A stretch of 64,000 nt of DNA from Roseateles depolymerans. Lineage in GTDB: Bacteria > Pseudomonadota > Gammaproteobacteria > Burkholderiales > Burkholderiaceae_C. The stretch spans positions 749,694-813,693 of the forward strand of contig NZ_QUMT01000002.1 in NCBI RefSeq assembly GCF_003387155.1. The letters are read 5' to 3'. The notes under the pieces were generated by a model. It was not told the DNA's origin. It saw only the letters and a list, made by a program, of their open reading frames with translations, and did not search any database. Below, in pieces: positions 35,728 to 44,577 of this stretch. The position numbers were made by a program, and so were the translations under genes. Position 1 is the stretch's first letter, and every line of letters starts with the position of its first letter.

Positions 35728-36710
35728 GGGCAAGCTCCGGCAATCTGGTCATTGCGTACATGCACCGACCAGGTGGCCGCTGCGGTGAATGTGGCGTCCT
35801 GCGTCGGCTGTGCCTGAACCTGCAACTGGACCGTCCGCGACAGCACCGTGTCTGCGCAGGGACGGTCACCGAGGTGGGCGGTGGACTGGATGTCCGCGCG
35901 GAATTGCTGAAGCTGCATCAGGACCGGGTCGGTCATCGGCTGGAAGCGGCCGCCGACGGTCTGGTCCATACGGCCATCAATCCAGCGGAATGCGACCTCA
36001 GTGCCAGCGTCCGGCTGGACCACGTTTGCGTCGAGGGCGCGGCTCAGGCGCAGCGTGGTGCCGGCGTCGGTCACCGCGAGGGTGGTGAAGGGATTGGAGG
36101 TGGGTGCTGCTCCCGCGCTTGGTGACGTGCCTGCGTTGGTGGGCGGGCTTGCGTTTGCGCTTGTGTTGGCGCTGGCATTGGCATTGGCATTGGCGCTGAC
36201 GGAAGAGGCAGAGGCGGTGGCCGCGGTGGCGTCCGGCTGCCACACCAACAGCGACGGGCGACCGTGCGCGCCAGCGCGGCGCAGCTCCATCTGCAGCGGC
36301 TGGGCTATCGCTCGCAGGTCCTGGTGCAGCTGCCAAGCGCGATGCTGGCGCACGATCGCGCCCAAGGACTGGCCGGCCCATGCCAGCGCGGCAGACACCA
36401 CGCTCAGTCCCAGTGCGAGACCCACCAGGAGTTCCATCACCGTGAAGCCATTTGACCGGCGGCGTGGCGAACTGAAGCGCAACGTCCGGTAGCGTGCTGA
36501 TTGGCGCTCGGATGGGCGGTCCAACTGGCGTTCCGAATGGCGCTCCCAATGGCCTTCCGAATGGCGGTTCCACGGGTGTCTCGCTTGGCGTTCCGTTTGA
36601 CGTTCCGATTGGTGGGCCCGCGATGGCCATCGCCACCTGGCCGTACGCGGTCGCATAGGAATGGGGTCATCAAGGACTCGGACCCTGACGCAGATCGGGG
36701 GTATGTGCAT
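35724..36710 (-). CDS. pilW: Minor type IV prepilin PilW with 88-residue repeat leader
   Basis: The mature protein begins at FTVMELLVGLALGLSVVSAA after RRRSNG, with Glu at +5, followed by the PilW-like segment GQSLGAIVRQHRAWQLHQDLRAIAQPLQMELRRAG. The ATG at 36710 is supported by GGAGAG upstream and lies 21 bases after the previous stop. It leaves a leader of about 88 residues, of which 33-75 are Ser-Glu-Arg-Gln and Trp-Glu-Arg-His-type units. Another ATG at 36656 would still leave about 70 residues. A second repeat (Asn-Ala run) lies at about 165-190 in the mature domain. It takes part in priming type IVa pili. Confidence 0.8.
   Translation of the reverse strand: MHIPPICVRVRVLDDPIPMRPRTARWRWPSRAHQSERQTERQARHPWNRHSEGHWERHSERQLDRPSERQSARYRTLRFSSPRRRSNGFTVMELLVGLALGLSVVSAALAWAGQSLGAIVRQHRAWQLHQDLRAIAQPLQMELRRAGAHGRPSLLVWQPDATAATASASSVSANANANASANTSANASPPTNAGTSPSAGAAPTSNPFTTLAVTDAGTTLRLSRALDANVVQPDAGTEVAFRWIDGRMDQTVGGRFQPMTDPVLMQLQQFRADIQSTAHLGDRPCADTVLSRTVQLQVQAQPTQDATFTAAATWSVHVRNDQIAGACP
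36503..36612. repeat. 12-base imperfect tandem repeats in the pilW leader
   Basis: Successive units resemble GGCGTTCCGAAT, with variants GGCGCTCCCAAT, GGCCTTCCGAAT and GACGTTCCGATT. They are in frame with pilW and encode the basic, Glu/Gln-rich part of the leader. Confidence 0.85.
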
Positions 36711-36730
36711 CGCAGTACTCTCCAGTCCAC

Positions 36731-37198
36731 TCATTGCGGCCAGCAGCCACTCGTCGGCACTTGACCGGGGGCAAAGCTGAGCAGGCTGACCTGCCCCTGG
36801 GTCTGCACGAGGCGAAGACGCTGACAGCGGTCGTCTCGGGCCTGATCCCCTTCGGCTTGGGCTTCCAGCGTGAAGGCGTTCGCGCTGGCTTGCACCACGC
36901 TGAGCCGGAATCGCCCGTTGGCGGACTGCTCGGGCATCACCAGTTCGGCCAGGCTTTGGGCGTAGCGGGTCTGACGGCTTCGAAAGTTTTCCTGGGCCAT
37001 CTGGAGCGCCGTTAATGCCTGCACGCCTTCCGAGCGATGGGCAGCGCGCCACTGGGCTCGAAAGCCCGGCACAGCCAGACTCACCAGGACGCTCATCAGT
37101 AGAAGCGTCACCAGCAGCTCCAGCAGGGTGATTCCGGTCTGTGCCTGCTGTGAGGATTGAGCGGATTTGGCTGATCCGGTTGATGTCGCAGATCGCAT
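36731..37198 (-). CDS. pilE: PilE-like type IV minor prepilin
   Basis: This 155-residue prepilin has a 22-residue leader ending QAQTG, mature start ITLLELLVTLLLMSVLVSLAVPGF with Glu at +5, then RSEGVQALTALQMAQENFRSRQTRYAQ, which is the conserved region of PilE-type pilins in betaproteobacteria. Two cysteines close the C-terminus (DDRCQRL and SGCWPQ), as a D-region disulfide. The ATG shares a base with the fimT stop (TGATG). It could act as a minor or major pilin. Confidence 0.82.
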   Translation of the reverse strand: MRSATSTGSAKSAQSSQQAQTGITLLELLVTLLLMSVLVSLAVPGFRAQWRAAHRSEGVQALTALQMAQENFRSRQTRYAQSLAELVMPEQSANGRFRLSVVQASANAFTLEAQAEGDQARDDRCQRLRLVQTQGQVSLLSFAPGQVPTSGCWPQ

Positions 37199-37815
37199 CA
37201 CACCACTCCCTCGCAGGCAGGCCAGCGGGTGAAACTGCGGTCGGCGGAGCAACTGCGCACGCGGCCCGTGATGCCCACGATATGCCGCACCTCCCCGACC
37301 CCCTCCGTACTCAGTCGGAACGTCGCGGCCAGCGCCACGGTGCCCAGGCGGCTGCTGAACAGCATGGACGAGACATTACTGCTCAACATAGGAAAGCCGT
37401 CGCGACGCGGTGTCTGGTAGGTCCGGTACGCCTGGCCGCCGGGCAGGCAGGTCGAGGGCCCTTCGGTCTCGCACTGGCAGCTGTTCTGCGGCCCGCTGTA
37501 GATGACGTAGCACGCACCGGAGGGTGTTGAGAGGAAGCGCAGCATCACGTTGCGGCTGCCGTGCAGGGATTCGCTGCGGGCGAAGTACAGGTCCGCCAGC
37601 ACAGTTTCCGCCGCATGCCAAAGCCGCTGACGTTGCAACCAGCGATGACCTGCCGGAAGCGCAAAGGCCAACAACAGGCTCAGCAGCAGCACGGCCACCA
37701 GGGCTTCCAGCAGCGTGAAGCCACGCGGCCGGGCAGTGTGGAGACGCAGGCGCGCATCACGCTTGCCTGCGGTGTGCAGCCAGAGCGGCGAATGGAATCG
37801 AGGTGGTGGAGTCAT
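37198..37815 (-). CDS. fimT: FimT/GspH-family pseudopilin
   Basis: This 205-residue prepilin has a 32-residue basic leader ending ARPRG, then FTLLEALVAVLLLSLLLAFALPAG. The body has the GspH/FimT pattern (AETVLADLYFARSESLHGSRNVMLRF) and six cysteines, including QNSCQCETEGPSTC. FimT and FimU proteins belong to the minor-pilin priming complex, and some FimT proteins bind DNA during natural transformation. It is the first gene of this minor-pilin run, with AAGGA suitably placed upstream of the ATG. Confidence 0.82.
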   Translation of the reverse strand: MTPPPRFHSPLWLHTAGKRDARLRLHTARPRGFTLLEALVAVLLLSLLLAFALPAGHRWLQRQRLWHAAETVLADLYFARSESLHGSRNVMLRFLSTPSGACYVIYSGPQNSCQCETEGPSTCLPGGQAYRTYQTPRRDGFPMLSSNVSSMLFSSRLGTVALAATFRLSTEGVGEVRHIVGITGRVRSCSADRSFTRWPACEGVV

Positions 37816-38213
37816 GAGCCAATCCTTCCCGGACGCCGGGCCTGATGCGATGGCTGATGCAGGCCCGGAAACGAGGCCGGCAGCGGCGCTGTCGGCATGG
37901 ACATGACTCTAAGAACTTGCGCCTCCCAGCGCTTCGCCCTGACTGTGGGAATCAGGCCCCCTTCAAGGAGGAGCCGGGGCACTCCGTGGAGGGCATCCGT
38001 GTGCTTTGGCGGATCCCGATGAGCCGGAGATGGGGGCCAGGAGGCAGGGGAGCCAGGTGCCGGGGGTGTGATGCGGCGCATGTGTGTTGCGCCGAATGAC
38101 TACCCCATAGGAGGGAGAGTCCTCACCCCGAAACGTCTGATGTGAGCGCCGCGTGATGAGAGGACTCTATGGAGTCATTTCGTGCAGGTCGCTGCACTAC
38201 CCAGGAGAGCGTG
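37816..38213. other. Divergent intergenic region between fimT and osmC
   Basis: About 400 bases with no supportable gene. It should hold the minor-pilin promoter (minus) and the osmC promoter (plus). The osmC side carries a perfect nine-base inverted repeat, described separately. No other clear structure is seen. Confidence 0.5.
38116..38168. promoter_or_regulatory. Nine-base inverted repeat upstream of osmC
   Basis: AGAGTCCTC (38116-38124) is repeated as its reverse complement GAGGACTCT (38160-38168), separated by 35 bases, 46 bases before the osmC start. It could be a regulator site, such as an OhrR- or OxyR-like dyad with unusual spacing, or a leader hairpin. Confidence 0.4.
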
Positions 38214-38672
38214 ATGAAGATCGTCAGAACGGGTTCGGTCGGCTGGTCCGGCGGCATCAAGGACGGCGTCGGCAGCGTGTCGACCAAAAGCGGCGCCTTG
38301 GCCGCGGTGCCCTACGGCTTCAGCAGCCGATTCGAGAGCGGGCCGGGCACCAATCCGGAGGAGTTGCTGGGCGCGGCCCACGCCGCCTGCTTCACGATGG
38401 CGCTGTCGCTCATCCTGACAGAGGCAGGTTTGAAGGCCACCTCGCTGAAGACGTCTGCCGATGTGGCGCTGGAAAAGGTCGAGGATGGCTTTGCCATCAC
38501 GAGCGTTCACCTGACACTGCGCGGCGAAGTGCCGGGAATCGACAACGCCAAGTTCGTAGAACTCGCAAATTTGGCCAAGGTCGGTTGCCCGGTGTCCAAA
38601 GCGCTCAAGACGGAGATTTCCTTGTCGGCGGCACTCGCCGATGAAGGCAGTGGGGGTGGGGCGGGGACTTAG
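38214..38672 (+). CDS. osmC: Organic hydroperoxide peroxidase OsmC
   Basis: This 152-residue OsmC detoxifies organic hydroperoxides using two cysteines. Cys59 (GAAHAACFTMALSL) and Cys125 (KVGCPVSKAL) stand at the same numbers as in E. coli OsmC. The N-terminus (GWSGGIKDGVGSVSTKSGAL) and YGFSSRFESGPGTNPEELLGA match closely. AGGAG sits seven bases before the ATG. The last ten residues are a Gly/Ala-rich extension. It is transcribed alone and converges on the small Tai4-like gene. Confidence 0.96.
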   Translation: MKIVRTGSVGWSGGIKDGVGSVSTKSGALAAVPYGFSSRFESGPGTNPEELLGAAHAACFTMALSLILTEAGLKATSLKTSADVALEKVEDGFAITSVHLTLRGEVPGIDNAKFVELANLAKVGCPVSKALKTEISLSAALADEGSGGGAGT

Positions 38673-38792
38673 CGATGGATGCCGCGGACGCTGGCATCGA
38701 GGTGAATTCAGAAAGCTGCATCGTCTGGTTAGAACAATCGGATGCGTCGGTGCGCCGATAGGTGCAGGCAATCACGAGCCTTGCGTAAAACC

Positions 38793-39173
38793 TTACCTGG
38801 CGAGCTTCGACGCCAACGCTTCGAGTTCCTCGCTGTGCATCAGGTCAATGCACTTCATTGTGTTGAATTCACCCGGGGTGGCTCCGCCGTACACCCGCTT
38901 GGCATAGCGGTCGGCGAGCGCTCGCAGCGGCTCATAAGACGCTATGGGAAGCTTGCCAAACTCGAGGTAGGCGCTTGCCGCTGCGTTTGCAGCGTCTTTG
39001 GCATCTTGGGTCTTGGCAACCTTGGCAAGACACACGCTGAACGCCCAGTTTTTGAGCAGGACCTTTTGGGAGTAGCTCGCCGTAGCGGGTGGGTCAGCCG
39101 TCTCTTTTTGCGTCTGGGCTTGAGCCAAAACGGACATCGAGAAGAGGGCGGCGGCAAGCCAATGAAGTTTCAT
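38793..39173 (-). CDS. Tai4-like type VI amidase immunity protein (orphan)
   Basis: This 126-residue periplasmic protein has a clear Sec signal peptide (MKLHWLAAALFSMSVLAQA). The mature part, LLKNWAFSVCLAKVAK, AASAYLEFGKLP, RVYGG and FNTMKCIDLMHSEELEAL, follows the pattern of Tai4 proteins as I know it: an N-terminal helical stretch with one Cys and a C-terminal KCIDL motif with the partner Cys. Tai4 inhibits the peptidoglycan amidase Tae4 delivered by type VI secretion. No Tae4 gene or secretion component is near, so it may be an acquired immunity gene. Identification is from motif memory, not a search. Confidence 0.65.
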   Translation of the reverse strand: MKLHWLAAALFSMSVLAQAQTQKETADPPATASYSQKVLLKNWAFSVCLAKVAKTQDAKDAANAAASAYLEFGKLPIASYEPLRALADRYAKRVYGGATPGEFNTMKCIDLMHSEELEALASKLAR

Positions 39174-39258
39174 CGCGTGGTCCAAATGGGAGCAGTCGCA
39201 GCCGACTAAAAATGCCTGAACAAGGACCAGAGCTTGGTGGGGCGCGGTTGGCCGCTAC

Positions 39259-39528
39259 ATGGACGCTGCGGAGTCGTACCTGGAGACGACCGACCTCAAC
39301 ACCGCTTTCACGGGCCAGAATGGCTACACCGGTCGGACGATGACCTACAACTTCAAGGACGTTCGCACTCAGTTGGAAGGCAAGGTCAGCTTTCGTGAGC
39401 TGATTGCAGCCTCTTGGAGCGCCTACGACAATCCAAACGGCGGTGAGAGGACAGACCCCGGAAACTACCGTGGTGGCACGTCCCTCGAAGTTCTTGCGTC
39501 ACGGTTGACGTCGTTGCCGCTGGAGTGA
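39259..39528 (+). CDS. Hypothetical short ORF, possibly a gene fragment
   Basis: This 89-residue ORF is not recognised. Its composition (Tyr, Asn, Thr, Phe in NGYTGRTMTYNFKDVR and SAYDNPNGGERTD) looks like real protein rather than a GC-rich shadow frame. The reading frame stays open about 12 codons upstream of the ATG (ending at a TGA near 39217) without a ribosome site. It may be the 3-prime remnant of a larger secreted or surface protein. It overlaps no other gene and lies between the Tai4-like gene and nrdR. Confidence 0.4.
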   Translation: MDAAESYLETTDLNTAFTGQNGYTGRTMTYNFKDVRTQLEGKVSFRELIAASWSAYDNPNGGERTDPGNYRGGTSLEVLASRLTSLPLE

Positions 39529-39567
39529 TGCGGCAGGGCCGGCTGAGTAAGTGGCTCAGGACGTGGC

Positions 39568-40011
39568 TCAGATATCCCGGATCAACTGCCGGAACTCATC
39601 CACATCTTCAAAGCTGCGATAGACCGACGCGAAGCGCACGTAGGCCACCTTGTCGATGCGCTTGAGTTCGCGCATCACATGCTCGCCCAGCTTGGTCGAC
39701 GCCACTTCCCGTGCGCCGCTGGTCAGCAGCTTTTCCTGGATGCGCTCCAGCGCCGCATCCACCTGTTCGATGCTCACCGGCCGCTTGCGCAAGGCCAGTG
39801 CCATCGACGCGCGCAACTTGGCCGGATCAAAGTCCGCCCGCGTGCCGTCCTTCTTCACCACCATGGGCAGCGCTATGTCCGCCCGTTCGTAGGTGGTGAA
39901 ACGCTTGTCGCAGGACTGGCACCGGCGGCGCCGGCGCACCACGTCACCTTCATCGGACTCACGGGTCTCCGACACTTGCGTGTCGCCATGGCCGCAAAAC
40001 GGGCAACGCAT
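39568..40011 (-). CDS. nrdR: Transcriptional repressor NrdR
   Basis: This 147-residue protein has an N-terminal zinc ribbon ([13 protein letters not shown], then [17 protein letters not shown]) and an ATP-cone domain (about 50-140, [16 protein letters not shown]). NrdR represses ribonucleotide reductase genes according to bound ATP or dATP. It lies directly after glyA on the same strand with a 13-base gap, a frequent betaproteobacterial arrangement. Confidence 0.97.
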   Translation of the reverse strand: MRCPFCGHGDTQVSETRESDEGDVVRRRRRCQSCDKRFTTYERADIALPMVVKKDGTRADFDPAKLRASMALALRKRPVSIEQVDAALERIQEKLLTSGAREVASTKLGEHVMRELKRIDKVAYVRFASVYRSFEDVDEFRQLIRDI

Positions 40012-40024
40012 GTGCGCCGTCCTC

Positions 40025-41275
40025 TTAGCGGTAGACCGGGAACCGGCGGGCCAGTTCGGCCACTTGCTCGCGCACCTTGGCCAGGTTCGCTTCGTCGTGC
40101 GGGTTGTCCAGCACGTCGGCGATCAGATGGGCGGTCTGGCGGGCCTGCTCTTCCTTGAAACCGCGGGTCGTCATGGCCGGCGTGCCCAGGCGGATGCCGC
40201 TGGTGACCATCGGCTTTTGCGGGTCGTTCGGGATGCCGTTCTTGTTGCAGGTCATGTGGGCCGCGCCCAGGATGGCTTCCGCTTCCTTGCCGGTCAGGCC
40301 CTTGGGACGCAGGTCCACCAGCATCACATGGCTTTCGGTGCGGCCGGAGACGATGCGCAGGCCGCGCTCGATCAGCGTTTCAGCCAGCACCTTGGCATTG
40401 GCCACCACCTGCTGCTGGTAGGCCTTGAACTCCGGGGTCAGCGCTTCCTTGAAGGCCACGGCCTTGCCGGCGATGACATGCATCAGCGGGCCGCCCTGGA
40501 TGCCGGGGAAGATGGCCGAGTTGATCTTCTTGGCGATCGCCTCGTCGTTCATCAGGATGATGCCGCCGCGCGGGCCGCGCAGGCTCTTGTGCGTCGTGGA
40601 CGTGACCACGTCGGCAAAGGGCAGGGGGTTCGGGTAGACGCCAGCAGCGATCAGGCCGGCGTAGTGGGCCATGTCCACCATGAAGTAGGCGCCGATCTCC
40701 TTGGCCACGCGGGAGAAGCGTTCGAAGTCGATGCGCAGGGCGTAGGCGGAGGCGCCAGCGATGATCAGCTTGGGCTTCTTCTCGCGAGCCAGGGCTTCCA
40801 TGGCGTCGTAGTCGATCTCTTCCTTGTCGTTGAGACCGTAGCTGATGACGTTGAACCACTTGCCGCTCATGTTCAGCGGCATGCCGTGGGTCAGGTGACC
40901 GCCTTCGGACAGGCTCATGCCCATGATGGTGTCACCGGGCTGCAGCAGGGCGAAGAACACGCCCTGATTGGCCTGCGAGCCGGAATTGGGTTGCACGTTG
41001 GCGTATTCGGCGCCGAACAGCTGCTTCAGGCGGTCGATGGCCAGCTGTTCCACGATGTCCACGTATTCGCAGCCGCCGTAGTAGCGCTTGCCGGGGTAGC
41101 CCTCGGCATATTTGTTGGTCAGCTGGCTGCCCTGGGCCTGCATCACCGCCGGGGAGGTGTAGTTTTCGGAAGCGATCAGCTCGATGTGATCTTCCTGGCG
41201 CTGGGTTTCCTGCTGGATCGCGGCAAAGACTTCCGCGTCCACGTTGGCGAGGGTGTGTTGATTGCGGTCAAACAT
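40025..41275 (-). CDS. glyA: Serine hydroxymethyltransferase
   Basis: This 416-residue PLP enzyme interconverts serine and glycine with tetrahydrofolate. Recognisable blocks are [56 protein letters not shown], the PLP lysine in [14 protein letters not shown] (about 229) and [19 protein letters not shown]. The length matches E. coli GlyA (417). It leads a glyA-nrdR operon. Confidence 0.98.
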   Translation of the reverse strand: MFDRNQHTLANVDAEVFAAIQQETQRQEDHIELIASENYTSPAVMQAQGSQLTNKYAEGYPGKRYYGGCEYVDIVEQLAIDRLKQLFGAEYANVQPNSGSQANQGVFFALLQPGDTIMGMSLSEGGHLTHGMPLNMSGKWFNVISYGLNDKEEIDYDAMEALAREKKPKLIIAGASAYALRIDFERFSRVAKEIGAYFMVDMAHYAGLIAAGVYPNPLPFADVVTSTTHKSLRGPRGGIILMNDEAIAKKINSAIFPGIQGGPLMHVIAGKAVAFKEALTPEFKAYQQQVVANAKVLAETLIERGLRIVSGRTESHVMLVDLRPKGLTGKEAEAILGAAHMTCNKNGIPNDPQKPMVTSGIRLGTPAMTTRGFKEEQARQTAHLIADVLDNPHDEANLAKVREQVAELARRFPVYR

Positions 41276-41631
41276 GATGGTGTCGGCTCAAGGGTTGGCG
41301 CCGCCCGGCGGTGGCCGCGGGGTCGCCCAGGGTGACAGACCGCCCTGACCGCACAGACCTGACAGCGCAGGCCTGGCACCAGGACAGCAACAAGGGACGA
41401 ACCTGCATCCACTGCGAGTGGCGGCCCAGGCGAACGGCACGGACAACGAGGGCCGCTGGCGGCTTTGCACCGCTGTGGTCCCCATTGTTCGCGCTCCCCG
41501 GTGGTGACCCACCTTGGCCGGACCAGACAAGCCCGACCTCATCGCCAGTTGCGCGAACGCCAAGTGTACCTCCGCCGCGTCAGCGGGGAGGGAACAAGGG
41601 CGTCAGTGGAGAGACGTCCGTAGGAGGGACA
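41276..41631. other. Intergenic region upstream of glyA
   Basis: About 356 bases between the lytic transglycosylase stop and the glyA start, both on the minus strand. It presumably carries the glyA promoter. An ORF of about 90 codons spans part of it but has no family features. I could not recognise a riboswitch or terminator. Confidence 0.4.
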
Positions 41632-42495
41632 TCAGTTGGGCGTGTGGCTCACCATCGCCACCTGCTCGCCATTCGGCGCGCTCGGGGCTGGCGAGGAAGA
41701 CGGCTCACGCGCGGGGCGCGGGGCGTTCGGCGACACGTTGCGGCCGGCCACCACCATCTTCAGCAGGTCCTGCTCGGCCAGCACGCGGGCGGCGTAACCG
41801 GTGTCGTCAGGCAGGTTGGCGGCGCCCACATACCGGCGCAGGCCTTCTTCGACGCTGCCGGCGCGCTGGATGCATTCCTTCAACACCTGCACACCCACCC
41901 GCAGGTTGGTGATCGGGTCGAAGGCCGCTAGGTTGCCGCCGAAGGCCTCGTACTTGTCGTCATGCACGCGGGTCAGCACCTGCATGAGGCCCTGAGCGCC
42001 GACGGAGCTTTGGGCAAACGGGTTGAAGCCCGATTCGATGGCCATGATGGACAGGATGAGCGTGGGATCAACCCGCGCCCGCTGACCCACGTCGTAGGCT
42101 TCCTTGACCAGACGGCTGACCGGCTCCGGCGCGACGCGGTAGCGGCGGGCCAAATACTGGGCCACGGCGGCCTGCTGACGATTGAGCTGCTTGGGATCCA
42201 CCGCAGTGGCGCGGCTGATCGCGTCCGGCTCGGCCATCAGGGCGAGCACGTCGCCGGACGCTTCCACCCGGGCTTCATGCCGGGCGTTGAGCCATCCGAG
42301 CACCTTGCTTTCGGTGTCCTGGCGCAGGTCCGCCTGGCTGGCGAACACGATGCCGACGGCCAGGACGGCAAAACCGAGCAGGGCGAGCGTGTTGTGACTG
42401 ACGACCAGAAGACCCTGGCCAATATCCTTGATGAACAGGACCAGGGCGGAACGCGCCTGGAGCGAGAGGGAAAGAACATGTGAACGCGCTGTCAT
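41632..42495 (-). CDS. Membrane-anchored lytic transglycosylase (SLT domain)
   Basis: This 287-residue protein has an N-terminal membrane helix (about 30-52, LLVVSHNTLALLGFAVLAVGIVF) and a periplasmic SLT domain (about 140-245): catalytic Glu in LSIMAIESGFNPFAQSS, GAQGLMQVLT, and RRYVGAANLPD in place of the usual AYNAG. It trims peptidoglycan strands. AAAGGAG stands four bases before the ATG at 42495. The C-terminal 35 residues are Pro/Ser-rich. Confidence 0.85.
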   Translation of the reverse strand: MTARSHVLSLSLQARSALVLFIKDIGQGLLVVSHNTLALLGFAVLAVGIVFASQADLRQDTESKVLGWLNARHEARVEASGDVLALMAEPDAISRATAVDPKQLNRQQAAVAQYLARRYRVAPEPVSRLVKEAYDVGQRARVDPTLILSIMAIESGFNPFAQSSVGAQGLMQVLTRVHDDKYEAFGGNLAAFDPITNLRVGVQVLKECIQRAGSVEEGLRRYVGAANLPDDTGYAARVLAEQDLLKMVVAGRNVSPNAPRPAREPSSSPAPSAPNGEQVAMVSHTPN

Positions 42496-42762
42496 GCGAC
42501 TCCTTTCTCCGACATCCCCGTCAGCAACCCCTTGAAGGAGGTCGCCACCAGGGCTGGCGATAATGGGCCGGGTCTGACCTGCACCGGCATCGTCGAGAAC
42601 GACGAGACTGGCACCAGGACTTCCGGCGTCCATTGGCAGCGGGCCGGTCCTGCTGTCCCAAAGCAAGGACCGGGATTACCCTGAAGTCAGGGCAGGGCGC
42701 GATTCTATGGACCAAAAATAACCCGTCAAGCTGATGGGGGCTCTTCTAAATTTCTTTTAGTT

Positions 42763-44316
42763 ATGAAGTATCGGGATTTGCGTGACTTTATCGGCGCTCT
42801 GGAAGGCATGGGCGAGCTGCGCCGTGTCGCGGAGCCGGTGTCTCCAGTGCTGGAAATGACAGCCCTCAGTGACATGGTGTTGAAGGCGGAAGGGCCTGCA
42901 TTGCTGTTCGAACACCCGAGCGGATATCGCACACCCGTCCTCGCCAATCTGTTCGGTACCCCGCGCCGGGTGGCGTTGGGCATGGGCGCGGAGTCCACCA
43001 CTCAATTGAGGGAGGTCGGACAGCTGCTGGCCAGCCTGAAAGAGCCGGAACCGCCGCGTGGCCTGAAGGACGTGGGACGACTGGCGCAAATGGCCAAGGC
43101 GCTGTGGGACATGAAACCGTCCGTCGTGCGTCGCCCGCCGTGCCAGGAGCAGGTGATCGAGGGGGACGACGTGGACCTCAAACGCCTGCCCATCCAGACC
43201 TGCTGGCCGGGAGACATCGGCCCGCTGCTGACCTGGGGCCTGGTGGTTACGCGGGGGCCGCAGACCATCGCGCAGCCCCGGCTTCGCCAGAACCTGGGCA
43301 TCTACCGCCAGCAACTCATCGGGCGTCGCCAGCTGATCATGCGCTGGCTGGCCCACCGCGGCGGCGCCCTGGATTTCCGGGACTTTGCCCTCGCGAATCC
43401 GGGACAGCCGTTTCCTATCGTCGTGGCGCTCGGGGCGGACCCGGCCACCATCCTTGGCGCGGTGACCCCGGTGCCCGACACCCTCTCTGAATACCAGTTC
43501 GCTGGTCTTCTGCGCGGCTCCCGGACCGAACTGGCGGACACGCAGGCGGGCGAAGCCGGCCGCATGCTGCAGGTGCCTGCCAGCGCCGAATTCGTGCTGG
43601 AAGGCTGCATTCCACCGGCCGCCCCCGGGTTCACCGGGCACAGCGAGGACGGTGTGCCGCTCAAGGAAAAGGGCGGCTACCTGCACGCGCTGGAAGGCCC
43701 CTTCGGCGACCACACCGGCTACTACAACGAGCAGGACTGGTTCCCGGTCTTCGAGGTCAACCGCATCACCCAGCGGGACGGCGCCATCTATCACTCCACC
43801 TACACCGGCAAGCCGCCGGACGAGCCTGCGGTGCTGGGCGTGGCGCTGAACGAGGTGTTCGTGCCCATCCTCCAGAAGCAGTTCCCGGAAATCGTGGACT
43901 TCTATCTGCCCCCCGAAGGCTGCAGCTACCGCATGGCGGTCATCTCCATCCGCAAGGCTTACCCCGGTCATGCCAAGCGGCTGATGTTCGGCCTGTGGAG
44001 TTACCTGCGGCAGTTCATGTATACGAAGTTCATCGTCGTGGTGGATGAGGATGTGAACATCCGCAGCTGGCAGGACGTGATCTGGGCCATCACCACCCGG
44101 ATGGACCCCGCCCGGGATACGACCCTGGTGGAAAACACCCCGATCGACTATCTGGACTTTGCATCCCCGGTCAGTGGACTGGGCGGCAAGATGGGGCTGG
44201 ATGCCACCAACAAGTGGCCGGGCGAGACTTCGCGGGAATGGGGCCGTGTGATCGACATGCCGGCCGAGCAGACGGCCCGCGCGAAGGCGCTCTATGCACG
44301 TTTGTTCGGCGGTTGA
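42763..44316 (+). CDS. ubiD: 4-hydroxy-3-polyprenylbenzoate decarboxylase UbiD
   Basis: This 517-residue prenylated-FMN-dependent decarboxylase acts in ubiquinone synthesis. Family blocks include [90 protein letters not shown] and the C-terminal [15 protein letters not shown]. Sequence upstream of the ATG is AT-rich with no Shine-Dalgarno-like motif. The cofactor is made by UbiX, which is not in this window. Confidence 0.97.
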   Translation: MKYRDLRDFIGALEGMGELRRVAEPVSPVLEMTALSDMVLKAEGPALLFEHPSGYRTPVLANLFGTPRRVALGMGAESTTQLREVGQLLASLKEPEPPRGLKDVGRLAQMAKALWDMKPSVVRRPPCQEQVIEGDDVDLKRLPIQTCWPGDIGPLLTWGLVVTRGPQTIAQPRLRQNLGIYRQQLIGRRQLIMRWLAHRGGALDFRDFALANPGQPFPIVVALGADPATILGAVTPVPDTLSEYQFAGLLRGSRTELADTQAGEAGRMLQVPASAEFVLEGCIPPAAPGFTGHSEDGVPLKEKGGYLHALEGPFGDHTGYYNEQDWFPVFEVNRITQRDGAIYHSTYTGKPPDEPAVLGVALNEVFVPILQKQFPEIVDFYLPPEGCSYRMAVISIRKAYPGHAKRLMFGLWSYLRQFMYTKFIVVVDEDVNIRSWQDVIWAITTRMDPARDTTLVENTPIDYLDFASPVSGLGGKMGLDATNKWPGETSREWGRVIDMPAEQTARAKALYARLFGG

Positions 44317-44514
44317 AGAGGGCTGGCGCAGCGGCGTGAAGGAAGGCCGGACCGGGGACTGATTTGAGGGGGTGCAAGCGTCACCGCCTTGAAACTGCGG
44401 GCCCGCCCACCTAATGTGAATAGGCCTTTCGAGGCATTCCCTCTGGCGCAGTCACTGCGCGCCAGGAGCCCTGTGGCAGATGGCCACGGAGCCCCAAAGG
44501 CGGCTGGTCCGCCC

Positions 44515-44559
44515 ACCCCTTCCCAGTCCGGTTCTCCGGGTGGGGAGGGGTTTCTATTT
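44515..44559 (+). terminator. Candidate terminator after the ubiD side of the convergent gap
   Basis: ACCCCTTCCC (44515-44524) can pair with GGGGAGGGGT (44542-44551) with one mismatch, followed by a T-rich stretch. It stands between convergent ubiD and the YdcF-like gene, about 200 bases after ubiD. Confidence 0.45.
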
Positions 44560-44577
44560 GGGGGCCCGCCAGGCGCT

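Noticed and set aside
41288-41563. A 91-codon minus-strand ORF upstream of glyA
   Set aside because: Its composition (Arg/Pro/Ala/Cys-rich, no motif) looks random, and the ORF ends just before the glyA start with no sign of selection.
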